This document shows positions 41,654 to 52,003 of a stretch of 64,000 bases of DNA, piece by piece. Numbering within the stretch: position 1 is the stretch's first letter; the number at the start of each line of letters is the position of its first letter. This DNA comes from Pedobacter agri PB92 (GTDB taxonomy: Bacteria; Bacteroidota; Bacteroidia; Sphingobacteriales; Sphingobacteriaceae), in assembly GCF_000258495.1 (NCBI RefSeq), contig NZ_AJLG01000004.1, positions 1 through 64,000 on the forward strand. The letters are read 5' to 3'. The translations under genes and the position numbers were made by a program. The notes beneath the pieces were generated by a model that was given only the letters and a program-made list of their open reading frames with translations, had not been told where the DNA came from and did no database searches.

Positions 41654-41980
41654 ATGGAAAACAACATTACAATATATATGCAGGAACCGGATGGTTCTGT
41701 TACACCACATGAAGCCCCAACTGATATGGGCCTAAGTTTGATGGAGTTTTTGAAAGCATCTGAGTATGATATATTAGCTACTTGCGGCGGAATGGCACTA
41801 TGTGCTACTTGTTGCGTAGATGTTTTAGAAGGCGAAGAAAAGCTAAATGAAATGACCGATGATGAGTACGCCATGTTAGATACTTTGCCTGACTTATTGC
41901 CAAATTCTCGTTTGGCATGCCAGCTGCAGTTAAATAATAACATGGATGGTTTAAAAGTGAAACTTCATGGTGTAAGCTAA
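41654..41980 (+). CDS. [2Fe-2S] ferredoxin (adrenodoxin-like)
   Basis: 108 residues. The cluster ligands are Cys44, Cys50 and Cys53 in TCGGMALCATC and Cys89 in SRLACQ, i.e. C-x5-C-x2-C...C as in adrenodoxin-type ferredoxins. It probably takes electrons from the reductase encoded just upstream. A terminator lies 20 bp after the stop. Confidence 0.93.
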   Translation: MENNITIYMQEPDGSVTPHEAPTDMGLSLMEFLKASEYDILATCGGMALCATCCVDVLEGEEKLNEMTDDEYAMLDTLPDLLPNSRLACQLQLNNNMDGLKVKLHGVS

Positions 41981-41999
41981 GCTGAAAATATAAAATATA

Positions 42000-42037
42000 A
42001 AAAAGGCGATACTGAAAACAGTGTCGCCTTTTTTTAT
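42000..42037 (+). terminator. Intrinsic terminator of the ferredoxin operon
   Basis: Arms AAAAAGGCGA and TCGCCTTTTTTT with a 14-nt loop and a T7 run. Confidence 0.85.
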
Positions 42038-42141
42038 CTCTTATTGGCCATTGCAAGGCGTGAAACAATTTTATTCTACACTAGTTTGCTTCATACCTTG
42101 CAATAACGAAACTGAGCGTGAGTACCCTCGCAGCAAGAACA

Positions 42142-44745
42142 CTATTGAATGTTTATCTTTTGACGCTCCACATTCCAACCATATACTTCAACAGCCAGGT
42201 TGCCTTCTCCATCATGAAATTCTACGGTAACAACTCTGGTTTCGCCAGGGAGCACACTTAAATAATTATCATCGTAGAAAGCCGGAAGGATTCGTTTTCC
42301 AGTTTCACGGTTAATTAATGCTACCCGGTTAAAAAATGCTACCGGATTACCGACAGGATTGCTCAAAGTTACGGCTATTTTATTTTTTGATGTTCGGTTT
42401 GCTGAAACGCTTAAATTTGCTGACTTGAGTTCCTGTAACCCTTTATAGCTTCCATTTTTATCTGCTAACCAATAAATGTTTTCACTCAAAACCTCCTGCT
42501 TTTCATTCAATAATTTTAAGGAAACAAACACGCCATCTTTCTGATCCATTTTCTTCAGGAAATCATTCAGTGGAAAAAACCGGCGAACCGATGATGCTCC
42601 AATAGAATTGAAAACCTGGGAGTAGAAATAATCCTTTCCAGCCATATCATATACTTTAGCCTGAACCATTAAATTATTACGATCTGTTAGGCCATTGTTA
42701 ACCACTGTTACCATGCTGTCTAAGGGATTCATCATGATATGCAACGGCTCGCTTCCTTTCCTTAAGCCATATAAACTGGCGTTTGGATCTAAATAATAAT
42801 CGTACATCTGCCCACGCAGCGCTGTCCATGGGTTTTGTGTTTTCCAGATAATTGAGCCGGTATACCAGTCCCACATTTTATTGGAAAAACCTTCCATTAA
42901 CGCCCGGTATTGATCGTAATTTACCAACTGTGCCTTCATGGCAAAATCTTTGGCATCTTTAGCTTTCCCGTATGGATTAATGTATTGATTGTAGCCGATA
43001 TATTTATGATAATCCCAAACGGAATCGGGTTTGCTTTTAAATTGTGGTGCAATCATGTTTTCCTTCGGAATAAAACGCTCCAGCGATTCATAATCGCCCA
43101 CCCCGACAGAACCTACTTCAGAGTTATACGGAAAAGTTTTTACGGCCCAAAAACTTATCGGATCCTGAATACCATATGGTCCATCACCATTGCCGCCAAT
43201 TGCATTGTACGACATTTCATCGCTATTGGAAAAATCAAAGAATTTTCTCGTACCATCTAACCGAGGCAGAATGTCGTTTTTAATGGGATTCAAAATATCT
43301 TCCGGAGGAGTAATCTCATTTCCACCACACCAAAAAGCTAATGAAGGATGGTTGCGAATCATTTTCACCTGATCTTCAATAGCCGTTAACACTAATGGAT
43401 GATTATCAGGGTAGTTCCTTCTGGTCCATTGATCTTCTTTTTTCAATGGATCAACCCAACGGCCATTACAATCGCCGCTAAACCAAAAATCCTGAAAAAC
43501 CAACAGGCCATATTTATCGCAGGCATTGTAAAACTCAGGGCGCTCTAAAATCGCACCACCCCAAATTCTAATCAGATTCAGATTCATATCTTTATGATAC
43601 CTTACTTCAGCGTCATAACGGGCATCACTAAAACGTAACATCGCATCAGATATGATCCAGTTTCCACCTTTTATAAAAATCTTTTGCCCGTTTACATAAG
43701 CACCCATACTTTTAGTATGCTCATTCCATATGTTGTCAATCTGCCTGATTCCTACAGTTAAATTTTCCTGATCTAAAACCTGGTTGGCGCTGATAAACCG
43801 AATATTCACAGGATATAAATCTTGTTTGCCGTAACCGCTTGGCCACCACAGTCTGGGGTTTTCCAGGGTTAAATCCGGAAACTTAATTTCTGATGCTGCA
43901 GCGGAAACAGTAACATTTTTTTTAACCAGCTTACCGGCTATTTCATATTGTAAAATTCCTGAAATGGCTTTCCCTGTCGGATTCTCGACCTCAACAGATA
44001 CTTTGATAATTGCGGGCGCTTGTTTAGCACCTGGCAATCTTTTTCCCGGAACCAAGGTGACAACATGAGGATTTTGAATATTGATACCTTTGGTTTTTTC
44101 AATGGTAACTTTATCCCAGATACCTGTATTGCGATCGCGGGTAGGTTGAATCCAATCCCAACCAGCAGTGTATTGTGTAGTCAAACCTTTTGCTATAGTT
44201 CCATCCCCACCCTGGCCGCCATTCGGGTTACCCGGAAAATCAGGAGGATAAACGATTACTGCCAGGCGATTTTTACCAGTTGAGGAAAGGAGTTTGGTAA
44301 TATTGTACTTCACCCTTAAGTGCATACCCTCATGGGTTTTCTGATTAACCTTTTTTCCGTTTAAGAAAATCTCAGCTTTGTAATTGATCCCCCGAAACTG
44401 TAACCAAACCTGGTCATTTCCAGCTGCACTTTCATTAAAATCCTTTACAAACCAATAGGTATAATGTTCTTTCCCGACATTGTAGATATCTGCAATTTTC
44501 TCATTGTTCATCCCATAAAAAGGATCAGGAACTTTTTTATTGTTCAGCAAAGTAGTTAATACCGTTCCAGGAACAGTAGCAGGCATCCAGCCACTGGTAT
44601 TAAAGCCTAAAGTTGAGATCTGAGATTCGCTGGCGCTGGCATCCTTCACATTTACACATAACCAACCTGAGTTTAGTTCGTAACGCTGTTGCGAAAAGGC
44701 TTTCAGATTTAAAAGCAGCACACAAAACAAAAATATTTTTTTCAT
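42142..44745 (-). CDS. Glycoside hydrolase family 2, beta-mannosidase-like
   Basis: 867 residues with a signal peptide (cleavage near AFSQ). In order: a sugar-binding jelly roll (about 20-200), an immunoglobulin-like domain, a TIM barrel (about 310-640) and C-terminal beta domains. The acid/base Glu is in WCGGNE (about 474) and the nucleophile Glu in YNSEVGSVG (about 542). Overall similarity points to beta-mannosidase, endo-beta-mannosidase or exo-glucosaminidase members of GH2; I cannot decide among them. It follows a GH92 mannosidase by 40 bp in one operon, which favours a mannose-containing glycan. Confidence 0.88.
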   Translation of the reverse strand: MKKIFLFCVLLLNLKAFSQQRYELNSGWLCVNVKDASASESQISTLGFNTSGWMPATVPGTVLTTLLNNKKVPDPFYGMNNEKIADIYNVGKEHYTYWFVKDFNESAAGNDQVWLQFRGINYKAEIFLNGKKVNQKTHEGMHLRVKYNITKLLSSTGKNRLAVIVYPPDFPGNPNGGQGGDGTIAKGLTTQYTAGWDWIQPTRDRNTGIWDKVTIEKTKGINIQNPHVVTLVPGKRLPGAKQAPAIIKVSVEVENPTGKAISGILQYEIAGKLVKKNVTVSAAASEIKFPDLTLENPRLWWPSGYGKQDLYPVNIRFISANQVLDQENLTVGIRQIDNIWNEHTKSMGAYVNGQKIFIKGGNWIISDAMLRFSDARYDAEVRYHKDMNLNLIRIWGGAILERPEFYNACDKYGLLVFQDFWFSGDCNGRWVDPLKKEDQWTRRNYPDNHPLVLTAIEDQVKMIRNHPSLAFWCGGNEITPPEDILNPIKNDILPRLDGTRKFFDFSNSDEMSYNAIGGNGDGPYGIQDPISFWAVKTFPYNSEVGSVGVGDYESLERFIPKENMIAPQFKSKPDSVWDYHKYIGYNQYINPYGKAKDAKDFAMKAQLVNYDQYRALMEGFSNKMWDWYTGSIIWKTQNPWTALRGQMYDYYLDPNASLYGLRKGSEPLHIMMNPLDSMVTVVNNGLTDRNNLMVQAKVYDMAGKDYFYSQVFNSIGASSVRRFFPLNDFLKKMDQKDGVFVSLKLLNEKQEVLSENIYWLADKNGSYKGLQELKSANLSVSANRTSKNKIAVTLSNPVGNPVAFFNRVALINRETGKRILPAFYDDNYLSVLPGETRVVTVEFHDGEGNLAVEVYGWNVERQKINIQ

Positions 44746-44785
44746 TGATTTTTAAAAGTTTGGTTTTAAAGGTTGCTATCAATTC

Positions 44786-47044
44786 CTATTTAGTAGAAAC
44801 AGGTCGATCTGCCGGATTCACACCCCATGTTTTTGAAGGCTGATCGCCCATATAAATCTGCATTGTACCACCATCGGAAATGGTTTTATGCAAAATGAAT
44901 CCTTTATTATATGGTTTGCCATTGATCAGAATTTTTTGGATGTACTTATTTGTAACGCTGTTGCCAATTACCCTGATATCGAACTTCTTATTTTCAGGCA
45001 AAGCAATCGTAGCTGAATTAACCAGAGGCGTTCCGAAGACATAAGCCCCGTTGGCAGGATTAACCGGGTAGAATCCCATCGCCGTAAAAACATACCAGGC
45101 ACTCATTTGACCCACATCCTCATTGCCACACAAACCATCAGGTTTAGCAGTGAAAAAACCATTATCAATTTTTCTGATTAAATCGGCCGTTTTCCAGGGT
45201 TGGCCTGCATAGGCATAAAGATATGGAATATGATGACCTGGCTCATTTCCCTGAGCATAATTGCCAATCAATCCGGAAATATCAGGTGAGCTGTTTTCGC
45301 CTAAATCTGCAGGAACGATAAATAATGAATCCAGTTTATTCACAAATGGTTTATCGCCACCAAAAAGATTAATTAGGCCTTCCACATCCTGAGGAACGAG
45401 CCAGGTATATTGCCAGGCATTTCCTTCCGTATAATCATCTTCGCGATGTTTAGCCTTAACCGGACTAAACGGTGTACGCCACTTCCCATCTGCCATTTTA
45501 CCACGCATAAACTGAACATCCTGATCAAAATATTCCCTGTAGAGCTGTGCCCTTTTACTGAAGTATTGATAATCTTCAGTTTTATTCAATGCCTTTGCAA
45601 ACATGGCGATACAGTAATCATCAATGGCATATTCCAGGGCTTTTGCTGCTGATTCATTTACTTTTTCTGCCGGGATATACTTTAGTTCTTGAATATACCC
45701 TATGCCATCGGTTTTCTGCATGGCAGATTGTTTTACGGCTTCGTAAGCTAGATTAACATCATAACCACGATAACCTTTTAAATAAGCATCCACTACGACA
45801 GGTACGGCATGATAACCTACCATGGTGTTGGTTTCATTACCCATTAAATGCCATACCGGGAGTTTCCCTTGCTCTTTGTAAATAGCCAACATCGTATTTA
45901 CCACATCGTTTACGCGATCCTGATGGATGATGGTATATAATGGATTTGCTGCCCGATAGGTATCCCATAAAGAAAAAGTAGTATAATTAGTGAAGTTTGC
46001 AGCCCTGTAAACCTTTTTATCTGTACCCAGATAATCTTTATTCACATCATTAAAAATTGACGGCGCAACCATAGTGTGATATAAAGCCGTATAAAATATT
46101 TTTTTGGTATTAACGCTTGCATCGATTTTAACCTTTGATAACTCCCGCTCCCATTTCGCATCCGCACTTTTTACAGTCGATGCGAAATCCCAACCCGGCA
46201 ATTCAGTTTGAAGGTTAAGAATTGCATTTTCTATGCTAACGGGAGATAAAGCCACTTTGATTTGAAGCTTATTGTTATTGATCGATGAGAAATTGGCTAT
46301 TGCCTTTAACTTTTTACCACTAATTTCTTTACCTTTTTTCAGCTGATCATCATCATAAATATCGAAACTGTTTATAGGTTGAGAAAACTTAATAACGAAA
46401 TATAAACGCTGATCATTTGCCCAGCCTTTTGAATTTCTGTTGCCAACTACGGTCGTTGCGTCAATCTGCTTAAAAGACACATTGGTGGGCGCATCCCAGC
46501 CAATGCCTTCTACCAAATCAATCACAATGTGTGGTGTTACTGAATTTTTTGGAAAGCTGTACTGATGAAAGCCAACCCGGTTAGTTGTAGTGAGCTCAGC
46601 TCTGATTTTATATTTATCCAGCAAAACACTATAATACCCGGCCTTTGCAATTTCATTTTCGTGGGTGAATGTTGAAAGATAACCTTTTTCTTCAGCTCCC
46701 TTTTTACCCTTTTCTAAAACGGTTGCTCCGGTAACGGGCATAATTGAAATATCCCCTAAATCACCGATGCCCGTTCCGCTTAAATGTGTATGCGAAAACC
46801 CGGTGATGGTGTTGCTCACATAATTGTAACCACTGCACCAATCCCAGCCTTCCATTATATTATTAGGCCCCAGTTGCACCGCACCAAATGGAACATTGGC
46901 ACCTACAAAAACATGCCCATGTTTAGCCGAACCAATTATAGGGTCAACAAAAGAAGTTAGCTTAGCACTTTTCTGTGCCTGAACGTGAAGAGATAAAAAA
47001 AGTGAGGCGCAAAAAAAGAATGGTTTAAAGCTTTTTAATTTCAT
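44786..47044 (-). CDS. GH92 family alpha-mannosidase
   Basis: 752 residues with signal peptide (cleavage near VQAQ). Family markers are VDPIIGSAKHGHVFVGANVPFG-type N-terminus, GFSHTHLSGTG, the GNEPGHH motif and GLCGNEDVGQMSAWYVF. GH92 enzymes are Ca2+-dependent exo-alpha-mannosidases (mainly alpha-1,2) that trim N-glycan type mannose in the periplasm of Bacteroidota. It opens the operon with GH2. Confidence 0.95.
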   Translation of the reverse strand: MKLKSFKPFFFCASLFLSLHVQAQKSAKLTSFVDPIIGSAKHGHVFVGANVPFGAVQLGPNNIMEGWDWCSGYNYVSNTITGFSHTHLSGTGIGDLGDISIMPVTGATVLEKGKKGAEEKGYLSTFTHENEIAKAGYYSVLLDKYKIRAELTTTNRVGFHQYSFPKNSVTPHIVIDLVEGIGWDAPTNVSFKQIDATTVVGNRNSKGWANDQRLYFVIKFSQPINSFDIYDDDQLKKGKEISGKKLKAIANFSSINNNKLQIKVALSPVSIENAILNLQTELPGWDFASTVKSADAKWERELSKVKIDASVNTKKIFYTALYHTMVAPSIFNDVNKDYLGTDKKVYRAANFTNYTTFSLWDTYRAANPLYTIIHQDRVNDVVNTMLAIYKEQGKLPVWHLMGNETNTMVGYHAVPVVVDAYLKGYRGYDVNLAYEAVKQSAMQKTDGIGYIQELKYIPAEKVNESAAKALEYAIDDYCIAMFAKALNKTEDYQYFSKRAQLYREYFDQDVQFMRGKMADGKWRTPFSPVKAKHREDDYTEGNAWQYTWLVPQDVEGLINLFGGDKPFVNKLDSLFIVPADLGENSSPDISGLIGNYAQGNEPGHHIPYLYAYAGQPWKTADLIRKIDNGFFTAKPDGLCGNEDVGQMSAWYVFTAMGFYPVNPANGAYVFGTPLVNSATIALPENKKFDIRVIGNSVTNKYIQKILINGKPYNKGFILHKTISDGGTMQIYMGDQPSKTWGVNPADRPVSTK

Positions 47045-47135
47045 GGATATAATAGGAGATATGAATTTGTTAAATCGTTTTACCTGAGTAAATGATTTTG
47101 TTATTAAATATTATTTGGGTTGACTGAATTTAGGG

Positions 47136-48827
47136 TTAATCTATACTGGCAACTTCTTTAACAGGCTTACCGATTACTTTGTAGTTTCCATCGCCTTTTA
47201 AAATAGCTAACATTTGTGGTTGATTGGTAAAAAGCGACTTCGCAGCAGCTAGCTCTTTATCATACTGAAAGCTTTGCTCAATCCGACCTTTTTCAAAAAA
47301 ATATCTGCTGATGATTTGCGTTTCCAATACACGTTTGATTTCTGATTTGTGTGTTGCTAAATCGTTCTTTTTTGAGGAGGTCAATTTATATTTCAGGTTC
47401 TCCAAATCCGCCTTTACCTCAGCAGATTTGTTTTCTTTTTCAGCTTCTGCCCGCAGGTCGGAAAGTAAGCGTTCTGTCCGGCTTTGATAGGTTAAATCTT
47501 TATCGGCCAAAGTGTTTACAAAAGCTGTGTAGTCTGCATCCGATATTTGAAAAACTTTAGCCGATTCCAGTTTTGGGTTTTTCTTCCAATAGGCATTGGC
47601 ATAATTAAAAAACAAACTTTTATTTATCATCGTGATGGTTACCGGGCTTAACTTGGCCGCATTTACCACTACATCTGGGTAAACACCGTTACCACTATAC
47701 ACATTTCTACCTGCTTTGGTTTGGAACATTGCAATTGTTGAATCTGCGAAGCGCTCTGCAATTCCATTGGCATCTTTGTGAGCATAATCGAGCTTTTGAA
47801 TGCATCTGCCTGATGGTGTATAGTATTTGGCTACCGTAACTTTTACCAGGCTATTATAGGGCAGATTAAAGGTTTGTTGTACTAAACCTTTGCCATAACT
47901 GCGCTGTCCGATAACAATTGCCCTGTCTAAATCCTGTAGTGATCCGGCAACAATTTCTGAAGCTGAAGCAGAATTTGCATTAACTAAAACCACCAGCGGA
48001 ACAGAGGTAGAAACCGGCACAGCCATCGTTTTATAAGTAATGGTTTTTTCAGCATTTTTCCCTTTCTGAATTACCACCAACTGATCTTTATCTACAAAAA
48101 GGTTTACAATTTTAACGGCCTCCTGTAAAATGCCGCCACCATTATTCCTTAAATCCAAAACAATTCCTTTAGGATTTTCTTTGTTGATGCCCAGCAATGC
48201 GTCTTTTACCTCTTGCCCGGAATTTTCCAAAAATTTATCCAACTTGATATAGCCGATACCATCGCCGACCATACCGGAGTAAGAAACATTGGGTTGTTTA
48301 ATTTCTTCGCGGTTTAATTTCTTAAGGATTTCCTTACCATCTCTAACTAAGGTTAAATCAACAACGGTTCCTTTTGGGCCGCGTAACAACTGACTGATCT
48401 GGCTTCTTTCTTTTCCCTTAACTTCAATACCATTTATCTTCAAAACCTGATCACCAGGTTTCACATCGCTTTTATTGGCCGGATAGCCTTCGCTCACATC
48501 GTTTATAAATAGTTTACCGTCTATTAACACGGTGGCAGCACCAATTCCACCATATTGCGTACTTACATATTTTAACTTATAGTCTTCTATTTCTGATTCA
48601 GGAACATATTCCGTGTAAGGATCAAGGCTCTCGAGCATGGCATCAATCCCGGTTTTCATTAGTTGTGGTGCATTGGTATCATCCACATAATTAATGTTAA
48701 TCTCTTTGTATAATGATGCGAAAATATCGAGGTTTTTTGATACAAGAAATAAATCTTCTTTGAAAGAAAAAGAGATCACAGCCAAGCAAACACCTGCCGC
48801 TAAAACATAATATTTTAGTTTCTTCAT
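47136..48827 (-). CDS. S41 family C-terminal processing peptidase
   Basis: 563 residues. An N-terminal signal anchor (YVLAAGVCLAVISFSF) is followed by a PDZ domain (about 85-165, YGGIGAATVLIDGK and PGDQVLKINGIEV) and the S41 catalytic core: Ser in NANSASASEI (about 285) and Lys in SYGKGLVQ (about 311). CtpA/Prc-type proteases trim exported proteins at their C-termini in the periplasm. A charged helical C-terminal region of about 150 residues is also typical of the larger Bacteroidota members. Confidence 0.93.
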   Translation of the reverse strand: MKKLKYYVLAAGVCLAVISFSFKEDLFLVSKNLDIFASLYKEININYVDDTNAPQLMKTGIDAMLESLDPYTEYVPESEIEDYKLKYVSTQYGGIGAATVLIDGKLFINDVSEGYPANKSDVKPGDQVLKINGIEVKGKERSQISQLLRGPKGTVVDLTLVRDGKEILKKLNREEIKQPNVSYSGMVGDGIGYIKLDKFLENSGQEVKDALLGINKENPKGIVLDLRNNGGGILQEAVKIVNLFVDKDQLVVIQKGKNAEKTITYKTMAVPVSTSVPLVVLVNANSASASEIVAGSLQDLDRAIVIGQRSYGKGLVQQTFNLPYNSLVKVTVAKYYTPSGRCIQKLDYAHKDANGIAERFADSTIAMFQTKAGRNVYSGNGVYPDVVVNAAKLSPVTITMINKSLFFNYANAYWKKNPKLESAKVFQISDADYTAFVNTLADKDLTYQSRTERLLSDLRAEAEKENKSAEVKADLENLKYKLTSSKKNDLATHKSEIKRVLETQIISRYFFEKGRIEQSFQYDKELAAAKSLFTNQPQMLAILKGDGNYKVIGKPVKEVASID

Positions 48828-48970
48828 ACCTTTTTATTTATAATCCAGCACAGCCTGAACTGTTGGGATGATTATTTCTATAAAGGTAAATGTACGAAAA
48901 GGTGCAAATATTAAAAGAAGATATTTGGCAGATAAGAGAATGTATATGTTACCGGGAGGGTGTTAGGCTT

Positions 48971-49186
48971 TTAAAGTCTGTTGCCTTTAGTATCGGCCAG
49001 AGCTTTTTGAATGGTAAATTCGATGTATGTACGATCGCGTTTTACCAAGCGCATTAAATCTTCAACCAATTGATCTTCTTTACCCGGAGTAAATTCCAAA
49101 GGCTCATTAGCCAAATCACGGTATTTTCTTAAGAACTTTGTTTTTACCTTAAATGCAGTTTCTGAAGTAAGTTGAAAATTAGCCAT
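48971..49186 (-). CDS. Small charged protein, unknown function
   Basis: 71 residues from the ATG at 49186. It is charged and helical, with TKFLRKYRDLANEPLEF and VEDLMRLVKRDRTYIEF. It may be a small cytoplasmic protein; I do not recognise the family. An in-frame TTG at 49207 would add seven residues. Confidence 0.65.
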   Translation of the reverse strand: MANFQLTSETAFKVKTKFLRKYRDLANEPLEFTPGKEDQLVEDLMRLVKRDRTYIEFTIQKALADTKGNRL

Positions 49187-49357
49187 AGCAGATTTTATTT
49201 GAGGCAAAAGTAAAAAATATTTGCTCAGGTTATTACTTTTTTGTTTCGGGTGTTAAAAAAATAGAGTTTTAGGGAATATCTTTACACCATAATAGTGTTA
49301 AAACACCGTTATACAATCTAATTAAAACAAACACGCAAAAATTTAAAACTTTAAAAC

Positions 49358-49960
49358 ATGAAAAAAATCATCCTTTCTATTGTTTTCCTAACAATCGGTT
49401 GGGCAACATCTCAAGCGCAAACTTTTAACCTGGGGGTTAAGGCAGGTGTAAACTTATCTAAACTAAATGCCGATTTTGCCAGCGAAGAAAATCGTTTAGG
49501 TTACCAGGTTGGTGCCTGGGCCCGCATCGGTGGCGCTAGCTTCTATGTGCAGCCTGAGGCTTATATCGGAAGCAAAGGAAATAAGTTCATCAGCTTCACC
49601 AACAACAACAATACTGAAATAGCCGCAGAAGGAAAGGTGAAATTTACCACTTTAGATATTCCGGTTTTACTCGGAACCAAGTTTGGAGCCAATAATCTTA
49701 ACTTCAGATTAATGGCCGGGCCAGTTGTTTCCTTCGTGTTAGATGAAAACTCCAGCTTTAGCAGTGCTTATGATCAGGTTACTGATTTTAAAAACTACAA
49801 AGACCAGGCATTCGGCATCCAGGCTGGTGCAGGTGTAGATGTTGGCGCAATCTCAGTTGATTTGCGTTATGAGGCTGGCCTTTCAAACATCAGCAAGAGT
49901 GAAAAATATACCCAAAAGCCTAACTTATTTCAGTTGAGTTTAGGATTTAAAATTTTATAA
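49358..49960 (+). CDS. Outer-membrane beta-barrel (porin family) protein
   Basis: 200 residues. Signal peptide with cleavage after SQAQ, then alternating strands of an eight-stranded barrel (FNLGVKAGVNLSKL, SVDLRYEAGLSNIS, LFQLSLGFKIL), the pattern of the OMP_b-brl_2 family. The C-terminus ends with a barrel-type strand. A -7-like TATCTTTA lies at 49277-49284, about 74 bp upstream. Confidence 0.9.
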   Translation: MKKIILSIVFLTIGWATSQAQTFNLGVKAGVNLSKLNADFASEENRLGYQVGAWARIGGASFYVQPEAYIGSKGNKFISFTNNNNTEIAAEGKVKFTTLDIPVLLGTKFGANNLNFRLMAGPVVSFVLDENSSFSSAYDQVTDFKNYKDQAFGIQAGAGVDVGAISVDLRYEAGLSNISKSEKYTQKPNLFQLSLGFKIL

Positions 49961-50094
49961 GAAATTCAGGCGCCAGAAATTAGTTTTTTGGCGCTTGCCT
50001 TTGGTTAAAATCTGCATCTGTAAAATTGGCATTACAGCAGTTGGATAGCTTAAAAAATACGATTTTTATATCTGTATTCTTTAATCCGACTAAA

Positions 50095-51930
50095 ATGAAA
50101 ACCCTTTTTCTTCTCTTATTTGCCCTGATAATATCTTCCGGACTTTGGGCGCAAGACTTTAAATACGCATTTGTTACCGACACGCATGTCGGATCGTCGA
50201 CAGGAGAAGAAGATCTTCGAAGAACAGTTGCCGACATTAATGAACTGCCCGACATTGATTTTATTATTATTACCGGCGACATTACAGAGATGGGTACGAA
50301 TAATGAACTGACTTTGGCAAAACAGATCCTATCCGGACTTAAAAAGCCCTACCACATTATTCCCGGAAATCATGACACGGGCTGGTCGGAATCGGGAGGG
50401 GTAAAATTCATTACCGAATTTGGTGGTGATAAATTTACTTTCGATCATAATGGCTATCGTTTTATCGCCTGTGCATCAGGTCCCTATGTAAGGATGAGTG
50501 ATGGACACATCCCCAGGGATGCTACTGTTTGGCTGGATAGCGTATTAAAAGCAACTCCAAAAAATATGCCCATCATTTTTGCAAATCACTATCCGCTTGA
50601 TAACAGTTTAGATAATTGGTACGAAGCAACGGATCGATTAAAGAGATATAATATTCAATATGCAATATGTGGTCATGGGCATAATAACCATCCCTATAAT
50701 TTCGAAGGAATTGAAGCTACGATGGGTCGCTCGAACTTGCGGGCCAAAGACAGCATCGGTGGTTATAACATTGTTAGCATGACAAAGGATACGGTCTTCT
50801 TTCAAACGAAAAAGCCCACTCAAGCTATTGGTGCCGCCTGGAGAAAAATTGTCTTAAAAACTTTTGAAGATAATCAGAAGAAATATCCTCGCCCCGATTT
50901 TAATATCAATACAAAATACGCCAATACAAAGGAAGTATGGTCCTATCATTCAACTGCCAATGTAGTAAACACGCCTGCTTATTCCAGTAATCATGTCATT
51001 TTTGGAAACAGCCTGGGTTTAATAGAAGCGCTGAACAAAAAAACAGGTAAAAGAGTTTGGGTTTTCCATACTGGGGGTGCAATTTACTCCTCTCCGGTTG
51101 TGGTAGACAATCTAGTTATTTTAGGTTCTGGCGATGGGTTTATTTACGCATTAAATGAAAAGACAGGAAAAATCAGCTGGAAAATGCAAACAGCAAATTC
51201 TGTTTTGGGTTCGCCAGTTGTAAGTGGCAAATATATTTATATCGGAGGAAGTGACAATACTTTCAGAGCCCTAGAGGCAAAAACCGGAAAAGTAGTATGG
51301 GCATTTAAAGAAGTTGAAGGTACAATAGTAGGCAAGCCGCTTATCTATCAGGGCAAAATTATTTTTGGCTCCTGGGGAAGACATTTATACGCATTGGATA
51401 TAAACAGCGGAAATCTTGTATGGAAATGGAACAATGGCCAGGCAAACAGAATGTTTTCTCCGGCAATGGTAACTCCCGTGGCTGCTAAAGGCATTGTATA
51501 CATTGCCGCTCCCGATAGATACTTAACTGCGATTGACGCAAATAATGGCAGTACCCTTTGGAGAAACAAAGAAGCTACGGTTCGTGAATCAATTGGTTTA
51601 TCAACTGATAGTACAACCATTTATGGCAAAACCATGCAAGATGAAATTGTTGCCTACAAGGCACAGCCTCAAGATCCGGGTGTGCTTTGGAGATACAACG
51701 CTGGCTTTGGTTATGAACATGTACCATCAATGTTGATTGAAAAAGATGGCAATATTTTCTTTGGTACAAAAAATGGTGTAGTATATGCTATTAACCCAAA
51801 AAACCAAACGACAACCTGGGCTCATAAAATAGATAACTCGATGATTAACACGGTAAATGTTGTTGATGGGAAAAATCTAGTGGTGAGCACCATGGACGGA
51901 AAAGTAGCTTGGCTGAATGTAAAAAAGTGA
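50095..51930 (+). CDS. Metallophosphoesterase fused to PQQ-like beta-propeller
   Basis: About 611 residues from the ATG at 50095, which starts a clear signal peptide (MKTLFLLL... SGLWAQ); the longer TTG frame from 50026 would bury it. Residues about 20-240 are a calcineurin-like phosphoesterase: DTHVG, GDITEMG, GNHD, NHYPL, GHGHN. Residues about 280-610 are repeated propeller blades with the signature GxxYALNxxTGKxxW (for example GFIYALNEKTGKISW). Both parts would be periplasmic. The fusion is seen in Bacteroidota; substrate unknown. Confidence 0.9.
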   Translation: MKTLFLLLFALIISSGLWAQDFKYAFVTDTHVGSSTGEEDLRRTVADINELPDIDFIIITGDITEMGTNNELTLAKQILSGLKKPYHIIPGNHDTGWSESGGVKFITEFGGDKFTFDHNGYRFIACASGPYVRMSDGHIPRDATVWLDSVLKATPKNMPIIFANHYPLDNSLDNWYEATDRLKRYNIQYAICGHGHNNHPYNFEGIEATMGRSNLRAKDSIGGYNIVSMTKDTVFFQTKKPTQAIGAAWRKIVLKTFEDNQKKYPRPDFNINTKYANTKEVWSYHSTANVVNTPAYSSNHVIFGNSLGLIEALNKKTGKRVWVFHTGGAIYSSPVVVDNLVILGSGDGFIYALNEKTGKISWKMQTANSVLGSPVVSGKYIYIGGSDNTFRALEAKTGKVVWAFKEVEGTIVGKPLIYQGKIIFGSWGRHLYALDINSGNLVWKWNNGQANRMFSPAMVTPVAAKGIVYIAAPDRYLTAIDANNGSTLWRNKEATVRESIGLSTDSTTIYGKTMQDEIVAYKAQPQDPGVLWRYNAGFGYEHVPSMLIEKDGNIFFGTKNGVVYAINPKNQTTTWAHKIDNSMINTVNVVDGKNLVVSTMDGKVAWLNVKK

Positions 51931-51952
51931 TCGTTTCGAAATTCCTGCACAA

Positions 51953-51983
51953 CAAAAGAGCCCTCTAAACGAGGGCTCTTTTG
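51953..51983. terminator. Bidirectional terminator between convergent genes
   Basis: CAAAAGAGCCCTC (51953-51965) and GAGGGCTCTTTTG (51971-51983), perfect 13-bp arms with A and T tracts, between the propeller protein and the susD-like gene. Confidence 0.9.
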
Positions 51984-52003
51984 TGTAATACATTTTTGAG
52001 CTG